Shown: piece after piece, positions 7,562 to 14,858 of the stretch
Layout of the letters: the number at the start of each line of letters is the position of its first letter
Numbering within the stretch: the first letter of the stretch is position 1
NCBI GenBank assembly: GCA_938042055.1
Contig: CALIRX010000045.1
Location: 1 to 22,906 of the forward strand
Length of the DNA: 22,906 nt
Origin: an uncultured Candidatus Saccharibacteria bacterium
GTDB taxonomy: Bacteria > Patescibacteriota > Saccharimonadia > Saccharimonadales > Saccharimonadaceae
Reading direction: 5' to 3'
Translations under genes and position numbers: made by a program
Notes under the pieces: generated by a model
What the model was told of the DNA's origin: nothing
The model's database searches: none
The model's input: only the letters and a program-made list of their open reading frames with translations

Positions 7562-8851
7562 TTAATCTTTAAATTGTGAGAAAAATTGGTTTTTCCTAGC
7601 AATCCACTCCGGCGTTTGCCTGACTAAGTATTTATCATCCTCAGTGCTATGAAGGTTGATTTTTATAGATTCCTCTAGCCATACGCCGCCGCTTGAACCC
7701 TTAAATAACGCGACGCCTTCAGATTTCAATTTGTCGCGCACGAAAGACCCAGCCTCGATGGCATTCTTGCATTCCTTCACCTGGCAACCTTTTTGACGAG
7801 CGGCCGGCGCCAAATATTGATTAGCTTTCTCACCAACCGTCACAACCCAATCCAACAAATCCGGACTACAATGAGAGCCAAGTTCAGCGTGAGCTTGCTC
7901 GAAAATCCCCTTTAAACCATTCATATTACCAAGTACAGCAATGCGCTGCGGAGTTTCAATTCGATACAAAGATTGCAAAGCAGCCAAGGCAGTCAACGGC
8001 GTCGAGCTATAGCTATCATCAATCAACCAAGTATTGTCCGCACCCTTCAGCAAATTCATCCTGCCAGGCAGTGGACGCAAATTTTCTATGCCCTTTTTTA
8101 TATTCTCCTCAGTTTCACCAAACGCATACCCAATAGCCGCCGCCACGATCGCTGGACGAATATTATGCTCACCAATTAGCTTAACGTTGACTTCTAGTCC
8201 ATTAGGATTTTCTGGCGACATAATAAAGCCGTGATGTCCATCTTTCAGGGAAAAATTACGATCGTCAAAATTATACTCCGCCACCGGATCACTTCCATAC
8301 GTAGTGATATTAGGATTTGTCAAAAAACTAGCAAAACGCCCGTCAATGTCATCACGATTTATCATCGCCATTCGCGAGAAATTCGCCAGCGAAATCATCT
8401 CATTCGCCACTTCTTCCAGGGAATATTCAACCTGCATTCGACCGTTCGTCACAGAAGTTACAACCGTAATATCCGGCACAACATAAGCCTTAAACCAATC
8501 GTTATAGCCAAGTTCCTTTGGATTAAACTCCTGAACAATTACCTGAACTTCCGGTTTTTCAGCCTTAATTCTCTTCTTTACGGCGCGCATCACTTTCCAC
8601 CATTTGAACAAGCCTTTTTCAGGCATTTTCACGCCCATCATCTGAAGGAAAACATCAGCTTTCGTCTTCGGCTCTTCATTGCGAAGTTGAATATCAAATT
8701 GTTGCGCCAAAACCGTACCGATAGCTATTTTCGCACTAGCCTTTCCGGCGCTACCAGTTATCGCCACAAGCTTCACGTCTGGATGAACAGCAAAAAACTC
8801 TCGCACTAATTTTGCTAGTTTTTCTTCCCTTTTTCTTGAAACAGTAACCAT
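7562..8851 (-). CDS. Mur ligase family protein (MurF-like)
   Basis: This 429-residue protein matches the Mur ligase central and C-terminal domains. It has a P-loop ITGSAGKASAK at 31-41, the adenine/ribose block GEHNIRPAIVAAAIGYAFG, and the C-domain entry PGRMNLL...LIDDSYSSTPLTALAAL, close to MurF. These ligases join an amino acid or dipeptide to UDP-MurNAc peptide using ATP. The N-terminal UDP-binding domain of about 80 residues is missing, and the P-loop Thr after the Lys is Ala (GKAS, not GKT). The acceptor may therefore differ from UDP-MurNAc-tripeptide. The start is set by a TG-extended TATGAT ending 6 nt before the ATG, with no SD. Confidence 0.82.
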   Translation of the reverse strand: MVTVSRKREEKLAKLVREFFAVHPDVKLVAITGSAGKASAKIAIGTVLAQQFDIQLRNEEPKTKADVFLQMMGVKMPEKGLFKWWKVMRAVKKRIKAEKPEVQVIVQEFNPKELGYNDWFKAYVVPDITVVTSVTNGRMQVEYSLEEVANEMISLANFSRMAMINRDDIDGRFASFLTNPNITTYGSDPVAEYNFDDRNFSLKDGHHGFIMSPENPNGLEVNVKLIGEHNIRPAIVAAAIGYAFGETEENIKKGIENLRPLPGRMNLLKGADNTWLIDDSYSSTPLTALAALQSLYRIETPQRIAVLGNMNGLKGIFEQAHAELGSHCSPDLLDWVVTVGEKANQYLAPAARQKGCQVKECKNAIEAGSFVRDKLKSEGVALFKGSSGGVWLEESIKINLHSTEDDKYLVRQTPEWIARKNQFFSQFKD

Positions 8852-8857
8852 AACTAT

Positions 8858-8866
8858 ATCATACCA
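8858..8866 (-). promoter_or_regulatory. Extended -10 of the Mur ligase gene (leaderless)
   Basis: Minus strand TG-G-TATGAT, with TATGAT at 8863-8858, 6 nt before the ATG at 8851. A second TATAAT at 8877-8872 would give a leader of about 14 nt. Neither has a convincing -35. Confidence 0.5.
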
Positions 8867-8880
8867 TAAGCATTATAGAA

Positions 8881-8971
8881 GAGCTGCTACGCGCCCACCC
8901 GGGGCATATTTGAATGTGTGTTTGTCTTTCAATTGGCAAGCATAGGAGAATGCCCCTATGCGTACCAGCTC
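8881..8971 (-). ncRNA. Candidate structured RNA, family unknown
   Basis: A G+C-rich island in an A+T-rich gap folds as a rod. GAGCTG (8881-8886) pairs with CAGCTC (8966-8971). After one mismatch TACGC (8888-8892) pairs with GCGTA (8960-8964). Past an asymmetric bubble GGGGCAT (8901-8907) pairs with ATGCCCC (8950-8956). The 42-nt apical part holds a small TTGAA/TTCAA stem. An alternative hairpin CATAGG/CCTATG (8941-8960) excludes part of this. The minus strand is favoured because TTGTGT (9007-9002), 17 bp and CATAAT (8984-8979) would start RNA near 8971. It is not SRP RNA (no GGAAGCAGCC-type loop) or tRNA. It may instead be the leader of the Mur ligase gene. Confidence 0.45.
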
Positions 8972-9010
8972 ATGTTTAATTATGCATTATCACCCAAAAA
9001 AACACAAGCA

Positions 9011-9709
9011 TCATTTCTCATTTACGTATTCTGGCAAAACTTTCCCAGCTAAAACTACCGCCATCAAAACTGCAAATCCACACATAATTGACGGAATTCC
9101 GATAATAGTCGATGGATCGATAATATTAACAAACGTCGTAGGTGCCATAAATAGAACATATCCCACAATCAACGAACCTAGAGAACGCCGAATGTGTTTG
9201 CTGGAGGTTTTACTCCTAACGTACGCATAAGCAATTGCCGCAAATAATAGGCCGTAATAATACAAACCATACCACATTCCGACGCCCGGCTGGTTTTCAA
9301 AAATCACATAATTACCCAGGCAAGCCCCAGACTTAATTCCGTTAGCCTCCAATAGAAAATAGCTAATAAACATTGCGGCAAAAGTGTAACCAAGCACAGG
9401 AATCCACCGCCTCTTATCGCCAGAAATTTCATATATCAAATGAATACCCAGAGGTGGAAGCATAGTAATTGCAATATAGCCAAGTTTAGCCCAGCCGAGA
9501 TTATCCAGAAGAATCGCACCTTCACAAACGTTATATTCAGCCCATTGAAACAGTGCCAAACAAATCAACAGCATGATCACAATCTTTGTCACAGCATTCA
9601 ATTTATATTTCCAAAAAGTATATATCGCCAGAATAATTTCAATAGTAAGCGTCGCCAACATTACTGCTGGAGAAAAACAGTAGAGTCTCGGTTTTTTAAT
9701 CTTATCCAT
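9011..9709 (-). CDS. 7TM sensor-like membrane protein
   Basis: This 232-residue protein has about seven hydrophobic segments separated by short loops. The block FQWAEYN...WAKLGYIAITMLPPLGIHLIYEIS resembles the N-terminal 7TM sensor domain found ahead of histidine kinases and cyclases (HisKA_7TM type). No kinase or output domain follows, so it would be a stand-alone sensor or another membrane protein of that fold. It starts 19 nt after the ligA stop. It has no SD, but TATAAT ends 6 nt before the ATG, so it can be made from a leaderless mRNA as well as by read-through. The family call is moderate; the membrane topology is clear. Confidence 0.7.
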   Translation of the reverse strand: MDKIKKPRLYCFSPAVMLATLTIEIILAIYTFWKYKLNAVTKIVIMLLICLALFQWAEYNVCEGAILLDNLGWAKLGYIAITMLPPLGIHLIYEISGDKRRWIPVLGYTFAAMFISYFLLEANGIKSGACLGNYVIFENQPGVGMWYGLYYYGLLFAAIAYAYVRSKTSSKHIRRSLGSLIVGYVLFMAPTTFVNIIDPSTIIGIPSIMCGFAVLMAVVLAGKVLPEYVNEK

Positions 9710-9715
9710 ATGTAA

Positions 9716-9721
9716 ATTATA
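9716..9721 (-). promoter_or_regulatory. -10 box of the 7TM gene (leaderless)
   Basis: Minus strand TATAAT at 9721-9716, 6 nt before the ATG at 9709, lying in the 19-nt gap after ligA. There is no visible -35 and no TG extension. Confidence 0.45.
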
Positions 9722-9728
9722 TATTAAT

Positions 9729-11747
9729 TCATCCCGCGTTTTCTATCATCCTCAACAATACTTCTTCGTCAATGATTTTTGTGCCGTATTGCTCAGCCTT
9801 TTTCAATTTACTAGCACCAACCTTACCACCAGCCACCAAATATGTCGTGTCTTTAGAAACTGCGGTTTGAAAAACTCCACCGAGATTACGAATTTTATCC
9901 GCAGCGGCGTCGCGTCCCATAGATTTCAGAGTGCCCGTGATGACAAAACTTTTTCCACTCAACTCGCCAGATTTTTTATTAAACCGAGGAATGACGCCTA
10001 GCTCGGTAAATTTATTGAGCAATTTTACATTATCCTCATCAGCAAACCACGCCACTACAGATTCGGCAACAATTTCACCCACGCCATCAACTTGTCGCAA
10101 ATCATCAATCGTCGCTTTCGCCAAATTTTCCATACTCTCAAAATGATTCGTCAAATCAATCGCCGTTTGCGCGCCAATATGACGGATTCCCAGACCGTAC
10201 AAAAATCGCTCTAATTCTGGGCGTTTTTTATCAGCAATTGCAGAAATTAACTTTTGCGCAGAAATATCAGCAAACCGATCCAACTTCAACAAATCGTCTT
10301 TAGTAAGCGTGAAAATATCCGCCAAATCTCTGACCAAACCATTGTCAATCAAAACTTCCACGTTCTTTTCGCCAAGCGTATCAATGTCAAGCGCGCCCTT
10401 AGACGCGAAGTGTGCCAGAGCTCGCTTCAAAATCAGCGGACCGTTAGAGCCCTTAACTCGATAAACAGCTTCACCTTCCGGTCGCACAAATTCCAACTCC
10501 GGATATTGCCGTTTTAATTCTGCTTCATAATCAATTGGCTCAGAGTCTGCAGGCCGCAATTCCTTCAAGACACTCTCAACTTGCGGAATAATATCGCCAG
10601 CTTTAAAAATCACCACAGTGTCGCCTCGCCGGATATCCAAACGCTCAATTTCATCGGCGTTATGCAAACTGGCGTGCTGCACCGTAGTCCCCGCCACCAC
10701 CACCGGATCAAACACAGCCACCGGAGTCGCCGCGCCAGTTCGCCCAATAGAAATGACTATATCTCTAACAATCGTCGTAGCTTCTTCGGCTGCATACTTA
10801 TAAGCCACCGCCCCACGCGGATTTTTGCCCACCATCCCGAGATTGTCGTATATCTCTCGATCGTTAATCTTAACAACCAGCCCGTCCGTATTAAACGGCA
10901 AGTCATGACGCTTGTCGCTCCACTCATCAACAAATTTCATCACGTCGGATAAATTATCAAAGACACTGGCTTGCTGATTGCGAGAAATCCCCAGCGCTGT
11001 CAAAGCCTCGTAGGCAAAATTATTCGTCGGAACTTCCGAACTATCATCGCGAATCACATCATATCCGCGAAAATGCAACGGGCGCGCCGCCACCAGCGCA
11101 GGATCTAATTGACGGATTGTTCCCGCAGCCAAATTGCGCGGATTGGCAAATGTAGGCAACCCTAGAGATTTCTGCTTTTTATTAATCTCCTCAAAATCCC
11201 GTTTCAACATGACAATTTCGCCACGAATCTCTGTCCGACCATGTAAAAAATTCTCAAAACCCACCGCTTCACGCAGACGAAGCGGTACGTTTTTAATAGT
11301 CCGAACATTATTCGTTACATCTTCGCCAACAAAACTATCGCCGCGTGTCACAGCTTGGAATAGCACACCGTCGACATAAATCAACGCGCACGCCAAGCCG
11401 TCCATTTTTATATCCGTAAAAAATTCATGTCGCTGACCCGGTATCAATTTATCAGTTCGCTCAATCCACGCCTCAACTTCACTTTTATCAAAAACGTCAT
11501 TCAAACTGACCATTCGGCGCGCGTGCTCTACTTTTTGAAAACCATCAAGCAGCTTATTTCCAACTCGCTGCGTAGGACTATCGACAGTAATCAGTTCTGG
11601 ATGATCCGATTCAATTTTCTTCAACTCATCCATCAGGCTGTCATAAACCGCATCGCTCACACTCGGTTTGTCCAAGGTGTAATATTCGTAGCTATAACGA
11701 TTTAACAGGTCTTTAATTTCGTCAATTCTTGGTTTTTTTGGTGTCAC
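9729..11747 (-). CDS. ligA: NAD-dependent DNA ligase LigA, zinc-finger Cys lost
   Basis: This 672-residue protein seals nicks during replication and repair using NAD+. Domains in order: Ia (YYTLDKPSVSDAVYD, 22-36), adenylation with the nucleophile K114 in TDIKMDGLA, OB fold (about 320-400), HhH repeats (YGLGIRHIGAQTA, VDGVGEIVAESV) and a C-terminal BRCT (GKSFVITGTLKSMGRDAAADKI). The four-Cys zinc finger between OB and HhH is gone: the region YPELEFVRPEGEAVYRVKGSNG (415-436) keeps the backbone but has no Cys. The start is the GTG at 11747, with AGGTGG 6 nt upstream, rather than the ATG at 11780. It overlaps the preceding membrane protein gene by 26 nt, so translation is probably coupled. Confidence 0.95.
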   Translation of the reverse strand: MTPKKPRIDEIKDLLNRYSYEYYTLDKPSVSDAVYDSLMDELKKIESDHPELITVDSPTQRVGNKLLDGFQKVEHARRMVSLNDVFDKSEVEAWIERTDKLIPGQRHEFFTDIKMDGLACALIYVDGVLFQAVTRGDSFVGEDVTNNVRTIKNVPLRLREAVGFENFLHGRTEIRGEIVMLKRDFEEINKKQKSLGLPTFANPRNLAAGTIRQLDPALVAARPLHFRGYDVIRDDSSEVPTNNFAYEALTALGISRNQQASVFDNLSDVMKFVDEWSDKRHDLPFNTDGLVVKINDREIYDNLGMVGKNPRGAVAYKYAAEEATTIVRDIVISIGRTGAATPVAVFDPVVVAGTTVQHASLHNADEIERLDIRRGDTVVIFKAGDIIPQVESVLKELRPADSEPIDYEAELKRQYPELEFVRPEGEAVYRVKGSNGPLILKRALAHFASKGALDIDTLGEKNVEVLIDNGLVRDLADIFTLTKDDLLKLDRFADISAQKLISAIADKKRPELERFLYGLGIRHIGAQTAIDLTNHFESMENLAKATIDDLRQVDGVGEIVAESVVAWFADEDNVKLLNKFTELGVIPRFNKKSGELSGKSFVITGTLKSMGRDAAADKIRNLGGVFQTAVSKDTTYLVAGGKVGASKLKKAEQYGTKIIDEEVLLRMIENAG

Positions 11748-12819
11748 TTTCAACCACCTTTCTGTAGAACAAATAGACATACACAGAAATCATAATTATA
11801 GTTACGTAAAGTAAAATCAAGCCAGTTGTCGGGACAATTGGCAGCCAATCGATACCACTAATCCACCCCTTCAGCGCGCCGTCAAGCAGAATTACCGGAA
11901 TCAGAACAACCGCCCACAAAAGCACGGACAGAATAACAGCCCACGCAAATCTCAGCAAAATCCTTAGTCTTCGACCCGTCACAATATCACCCGACAGACG
12001 CAGCGCGTGAAACGGATACATCCCCGGCAACGTTACAATGATCATCGCAAAAACCGTAGAAGTCGCCCAATAGACAGACATCGCCACTATCAGAATCGCC
12101 GCACCGCCAGCCGCCATCAGAATCGGCGTTTGATTTAACACTCCCGAAGCATTAAGCGCGCTATAAATAATCACCGCCACTGCCGCCGGCACCATTTGAA
12201 TCAAGAAAACCCCGATAACAATTATCAGCGCAATTATAGGCGACCCAGAGCTATACAAACCATCGCGCATTTTCGGTTTTTTACCAATTAAAATAGCTCG
12301 CGTCAGCCAAACAGACGACAACCAAGTTAATAGTCCCAGAAAAATTCCCGCCGCTTGCTGCACATTTCCACCAGCCGTTCCACTACCGGAAATATAGCTA
12401 ACTGCAACGCCAGAGAATAGGCTAATTGTTGTATAAATCCCGCCGAATCCATTTGACTCAGCCTGATTCATCACGTCTTTAAGTTGTTGGTATGTATCTT
12501 GCGACATGACGCTGGCTAAGGCAAACGTCAATATCGACATGACGATAATTAACGCCAAAAAAGTTTTCTTATTGCGCCACACTAGACGGCAAGCCTCACT
12601 GGTCAGCGACCAATATCCTGGAATTTTAAGATCTCGTTGGTAATCTCGTCGCTTTGTTAGCCGAAAACTACGATGAGGTCGACGCTGCAGAAAATTACGC
12701 CGCTGCTGATTTAATTTACTAAAGTCACGCTTAATACCAGGCCATACACCTTTTTTATGATCAGCATTTGACTTCTTAGGATTCTTGACTACTCGTTTTT
12801 TGGAGATTTTCGTTGCCAT
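11722..12819 (-). CDS. Polytopic membrane protein with basic N-tail, hypothetical
   Basis: This 365-residue protein opens with a cytosolic tail of about 80 residues that is very rich in Lys and Arg (KKRVVKNPKK, RRNFLQRRPHRSFRLTKRR). About six membrane helices follow, starting near NKKTFLALIIVMSILTFALA, and a short Lys-rich end closes it. I do not recognise a characterised family. The basic tail could touch nucleic acid, ribosomes or anionic lipid; this is a guess. It starts 2 nt after the htpX stop without an obvious SD, suggesting coupled translation. Its 3' end holds the SD and start of ligA. Confidence 0.8.
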   Translation of the reverse strand: MATKISKKRVVKNPKKSNADHKKGVWPGIKRDFSKLNQQRRNFLQRRPHRSFRLTKRRDYQRDLKIPGYWSLTSEACRLVWRNKKTFLALIIVMSILTFALASVMSQDTYQQLKDVMNQAESNGFGGIYTTISLFSGVAVSYISGSGTAGGNVQQAAGIFLGLLTWLSSVWLTRAILIGKKPKMRDGLYSSGSPIIALIIVIGVFLIQMVPAAVAVIIYSALNASGVLNQTPILMAAGGAAILIVAMSVYWATSTVFAMIIVTLPGMYPFHALRLSGDIVTGRRLRILLRFAWAVILSVLLWAVVLIPVILLDGALKGWISGIDWLPIVPTTGLILLYVTIIMISVYVYLFYRKVVESDTKKTKN

Positions 12820-12821
12820 AA

Positions 12822-13697
12822 TTACATCTTTGTTGCGTTATTTCTCAGCCTTGCAATTCTGTCTTCTAGCGGTGGATGAGTACTAAATAGTTTTGAGAAA
12901 AATCCGGGCTTCAAAGGATTATTCATGAACAAATTGGCAGTGGAAGAGCTTTGTTTTTGCATTGGTCTGCCGTATTGGCGTAATTTTTCCAGTGCGCTTG
13001 CCAACCCTTCAGTATCTCGCGTCAATAATACGCCCGAAGCATCCGCCAGATATTCACGCTGCCTACTGACTGCCAGCTGGGTTATCGTTGCCAAAAGCGG
13101 CGCCAATATACCCACAATCAACCCGAAAGCGTAGATGATAGGATTGACATCCCTGTCACGATCGTCACTATAAAACATCATTCTAAGTGCCAAATCTGCA
13201 AATAGACCAATCGCACTAACCAGACCAAAAGCAATCATACTCACACGGATGTCGTAATTTCGCACGTGACTCATTTCATGTGCCATAACCGCCTCCAGCT
13301 CACGCTTGTCCATAATATTCAGGAGACCTGTAGTCGCGCCAACGATGGCATGATTCGGGTCGCGACCAGTCGCAAAAGCATTTGGAGCTGGATCGTCGAT
13401 AATATAAACTTTCGGCATCGGCATACCAGAGGCGATAGACAAATTTTCCACCACTCGCCAAAGTTCGGGAGCATCATTTTTACTAATTTCCTGAGCGCCA
13501 GTCATCATCATAGCCAACTTGCCAGCTATAAAATATTGCAACCAAGCATATAAAATTGCACATATGAAAATGATGAGCGCTAGCGAATAGCTATCAGTTG
13601 CCACTCCAATAAACAAACCGATAATTCCAATAATTATTACAAACACAGACATAATTAATATTGTGTTGCGTTTGTTTTGAGAAACTGCATTGTACAT
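12822..13697 (-). CDS. htpX: Membrane zinc protease HtpX
   Basis: This 291-residue M48 protease has two N-terminal membrane helices (about 12-34 and 37-58). The zinc motif HEMSH is at 140-144 and a third ligand Glu lies in SRQREYLADASG (E215). Two further helices lie between them. HtpX degrades damaged membrane proteins from the cytosolic side. It lies downstream of lemA, a common pairing, but a terminator separates the two here. The start is supported by a TG-extended TATAAT 6 nt before the ATG. There is no SD. Confidence 0.95.
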   Translation of the reverse strand: MYNAVSQNKRNTILIMSVFVIIIGIIGLFIGVATDSYSLALIIFICAILYAWLQYFIAGKLAMMMTGAQEISKNDAPELWRVVENLSIASGMPMPKVYIIDDPAPNAFATGRDPNHAIVGATTGLLNIMDKRELEAVMAHEMSHVRNYDIRVSMIAFGLVSAIGLFADLALRMMFYSDDRDRDVNPIIYAFGLIVGILAPLLATITQLAVSRQREYLADASGVLLTRDTEGLASALEKLRQYGRPMQKQSSSTANLFMNNPLKPGFFSKLFSTHPPLEDRIARLRNNATKM

Positions 13698-13703
13698 ATG
13701 TTA

Positions 13704-13712
13704 ATTATATCA
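13704..13712 (-). promoter_or_regulatory. Extended -10 of htpX (leaderless)
   Basis: Minus strand TG-A-TATAAT, with TATAAT at 13709-13704, 6 nt before the ATG. It abuts the U-run of the lemA terminator and has no -35. Confidence 0.6.
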
Positions 13713-13745
13713 AAAATCGCCCGCTAAAAATAGACGAGCGATTTT
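13713..13745 (-). terminator. Terminator of lemA
   Basis: AAAATCGC (13713-13720) pairs with GCGATTTT (13738-13745), extended by CG/CG across one mismatch, over an 11-nt loop. On the minus strand a run of five U follows. It separates lemA from htpX. Confidence 0.75.
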
Positions 13746-13760
13746 CATTTCAGGGTTCAA

Positions 13761-14330
13761 TTAGAACTTTACTTCAACTGGATTTTCGACGCTTGCACGG
13801 TCCTCAACATCAAAGAACTCCTTAGCTTGGAAGCCAAACATTCCCGCGATGATATTTGTTGGGAAAGTCTGAATCTTCGTGTTTAAGTCGCGAACGCCAC
13901 CGTTGTAGAATCGGCGAGCTGCTTGGATCTTATCCTCAGTGTCAACCAATTCCTGCTGCAATTGCAAGAAGTTCTGGTTTGCTTTCAATTCTGGGTAAGC
14001 CTCAGATACGGCGAACAAGCTCTTCAACGCGCCTTCCAAAGCATTTTCAGCCTTAGCGGTTTCAGCCACGCTGCCGGCATTCATAATTGCTGAACGAGCT
14101 TCTGCAACCTTCTCAAACACTTCTTTTTCGTGTGTAGCGTAGCCTTTTACTGAATTGACCAAATTTGGAATCAAATCAGTTCGGCGTTTTAGCTGAACAG
14201 TAATATCACTCCACGCTTCTTCTACGCGGTTACGCAATACAACCAAACCATTGTACGCACCGATTACAACTCCTACGAGTACTAATAAAACTACCACTGT
14301 AACAATAAGTACAATTACCAATGGACTCAT
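13761..14330 (-). CDS. lemA: LemA family protein
   Basis: This 189-residue protein has an N-terminal membrane helix (3-25), then a four-helix bundle with the family signature RRTDLIPNLVNSVKGYATHEKEVF and a conserved end (FPTNIIAGMFGFQAKEFFDVEDRASVENPVEVKF). LemA proteins have a short tail on one side of the membrane and the coiled bundle on the other; their biochemical role is unsettled. Length is normal for the family. AAAGG lies 6 nt before the ATG. It lies 48 nt after the CCA end of tRNA-Leu(UAA). I see no strong promoter between them, so its RNA may come from the tRNA transcript. Confidence 0.93.
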   Translation of the reverse strand: MSPLVIVLIVTVVVLLVLVGVVIGAYNGLVVLRNRVEEAWSDITVQLKRRTDLIPNLVNSVKGYATHEKEVFEKVAEARSAIMNAGSVAETAKAENALEGALKSLFAVSEAYPELKANQNFLQLQQELVDTEDKIQAARRFYNGGVRDLNTKIQTFPTNIIAGMFGFQAKEFFDVEDRASVENPVEVKF

Positions 14331-14378
14331 TTCTTACCTTTGTCCCTTTCCTATTCAATATTACTTTCTTTACAATTT

Positions 14379-14464
14379 TGGTGCGCAAGGCGGGAATCGA
14401 ACCCGCACGACTTTTGGTCAAGGGATTTTAAGTCCCTCGCGTCTACCAATTCCGCCACTCGCGC
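14379..14464 (-). tRNA. tRNA-Leu(UAA)
   Basis: The acceptor GCGCGAG pairs with CTTGCGC. The anticodon stem AGGGA/TCCCT carries the loop CTTAAAA with anticodon UAA. The T-loop GTTCGATTC and a class II variable arm are present, and CCA is encoded (14379-14381). Its discriminator is A, as in Leu tRNAs. 86 nt. Confidence 0.95.
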
Positions 14465-14507
14465 TTATTTATATACAATCCAGACACCTACGCGCCAGAC
14501 TGCTTAT

Positions 14508-14513
14508 ATTATA
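14508..14513 (-). promoter_or_regulatory. -10 box for tRNA-Leu(UAA)
   Basis: Minus strand TATAAT at 14513-14508 would start RNA near 14501, about 36 nt before the mature 5' end. No clear -35; a perfect 14-bp palindrome (14529-14542) lies where one might be. Confidence 0.4.
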
Positions 14514-14528
14514 CTATATTCGCTAAGT

Positions 14529-14542
14529 AAATTGTACAATTT
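14529..14542. repeat. Palindrome AAATTGTACAATTT
   Basis: A perfect 7+7 inverted repeat in the gap between tRNA-Leu(UAA) and the tRNA-Cys terminator, 15 bp upstream of the tRNA -10. It may be a protein-binding site or chance in A+T-rich DNA. Confidence 0.35.
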
Positions 14543-14552
14543 CGCAAAATAA

Positions 14553-14578
14553 AAATAGCCCAATACTCAGGACTATTT
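14553..14578 (-). terminator. Terminator of tRNA-Cys
   Basis: On the minus strand AAATAGTCC and GGGCTATTT form 9 bp with one G-U over an 8-nt loop, followed by UUAUUUU. It lies 9 nt past the tRNA-Cys CCA. Confidence 0.75.
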
Positions 14579-14587
14579 ATCAAAAAT

Positions 14588-14661
14588 TGGAGGCACGTAC
14601 GAGAGTCGAACTCGTCTAAAAGGTTTTGCAGACCTCTGCGTAACCGCTCCGCCAACGCGCC
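14588..14661 (-). tRNA. tRNA-Cys(GCA)
   Basis: The acceptor GGCGCGT pairs with ACGTGCC. The anticodon loop CTGCAAA gives GCA. The discriminator is U, the usual Cys identity base. The T-loop GTTCGACTC is normal and CCA is encoded (14588-14590). 74 nt. Confidence 0.95.
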
Positions 14662-14670
14662 ACCGCTTTT

Positions 14671-14679
14671 ATTATATCA
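14671..14679 (-). promoter_or_regulatory. Extended -10 of tRNA-Cys
   Basis: Minus strand TG-A-TATAAT with TATAAT at 14676-14671, about 10 nt before the tRNA 5' end. The -35 region is weak and lies next to a near-perfect palindrome (14701-14719). Confidence 0.55.
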
Positions 14680-14729
14680 GATTTTATAAAACATATCACA
14701 AACAATTAGTCTAATAGTTACAATATATT

Positions 14730-14817
14730 TGGTGCGAGCGAGAAGACTTGAACTTCCACGAGCGCAATGCTCACTAGCCCCTCAAGCTAGCGCGTCTACC
14801 AATTCCGCCACGCCCGC
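14730..14817 (-). tRNA. tRNA-Leu(GAG)
   Basis: The acceptor GCGGGCG pairs with CGCTCGC. The anticodon stem CTAGC/GCTAG carries the loop TTGAGGG with anticodon GAG. It has a long class II variable arm, discriminator A and encoded CCA (14730-14732). 88 nt. Confidence 0.95.
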
Positions 14818-14830
14818 ATAACCACTTACC

Positions 14831-14858
14831 ATTATACCCGATTACGGGGTTTTGTAAA
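14831..14858 (-). promoter_or_regulatory. Promoter of tRNA-Leu(GAG)
   Basis: Minus strand -35 TTTACA (14858-14853), 16 bp, -10 TATAAT (14836-14831). The predicted start is about 7 nt before the tRNA. The -35 lies inside the last codons of the upstream substrate-binding protein gene. Confidence 0.65.

Noticed and set aside
8231..8809. Plus-strand open frame (192 codons) opposite the Mur ligase
   Set aside because: His/Asn/Arg-rich shadow of a clear Mur ligase; no initiation signals.
8881..8971. Signal recognition particle RNA or a plain terminator
   Set aside because: The conserved SRP loop (GGAAGCAGCC type) is absent, and no U-tract follows the stem on either strand.
14369..14376. Second fur operator half-site (TTTACAAT) upstream of lemA
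   Set aside because: Only one half-site is present, in A+T-rich DNA; no symmetry partner.
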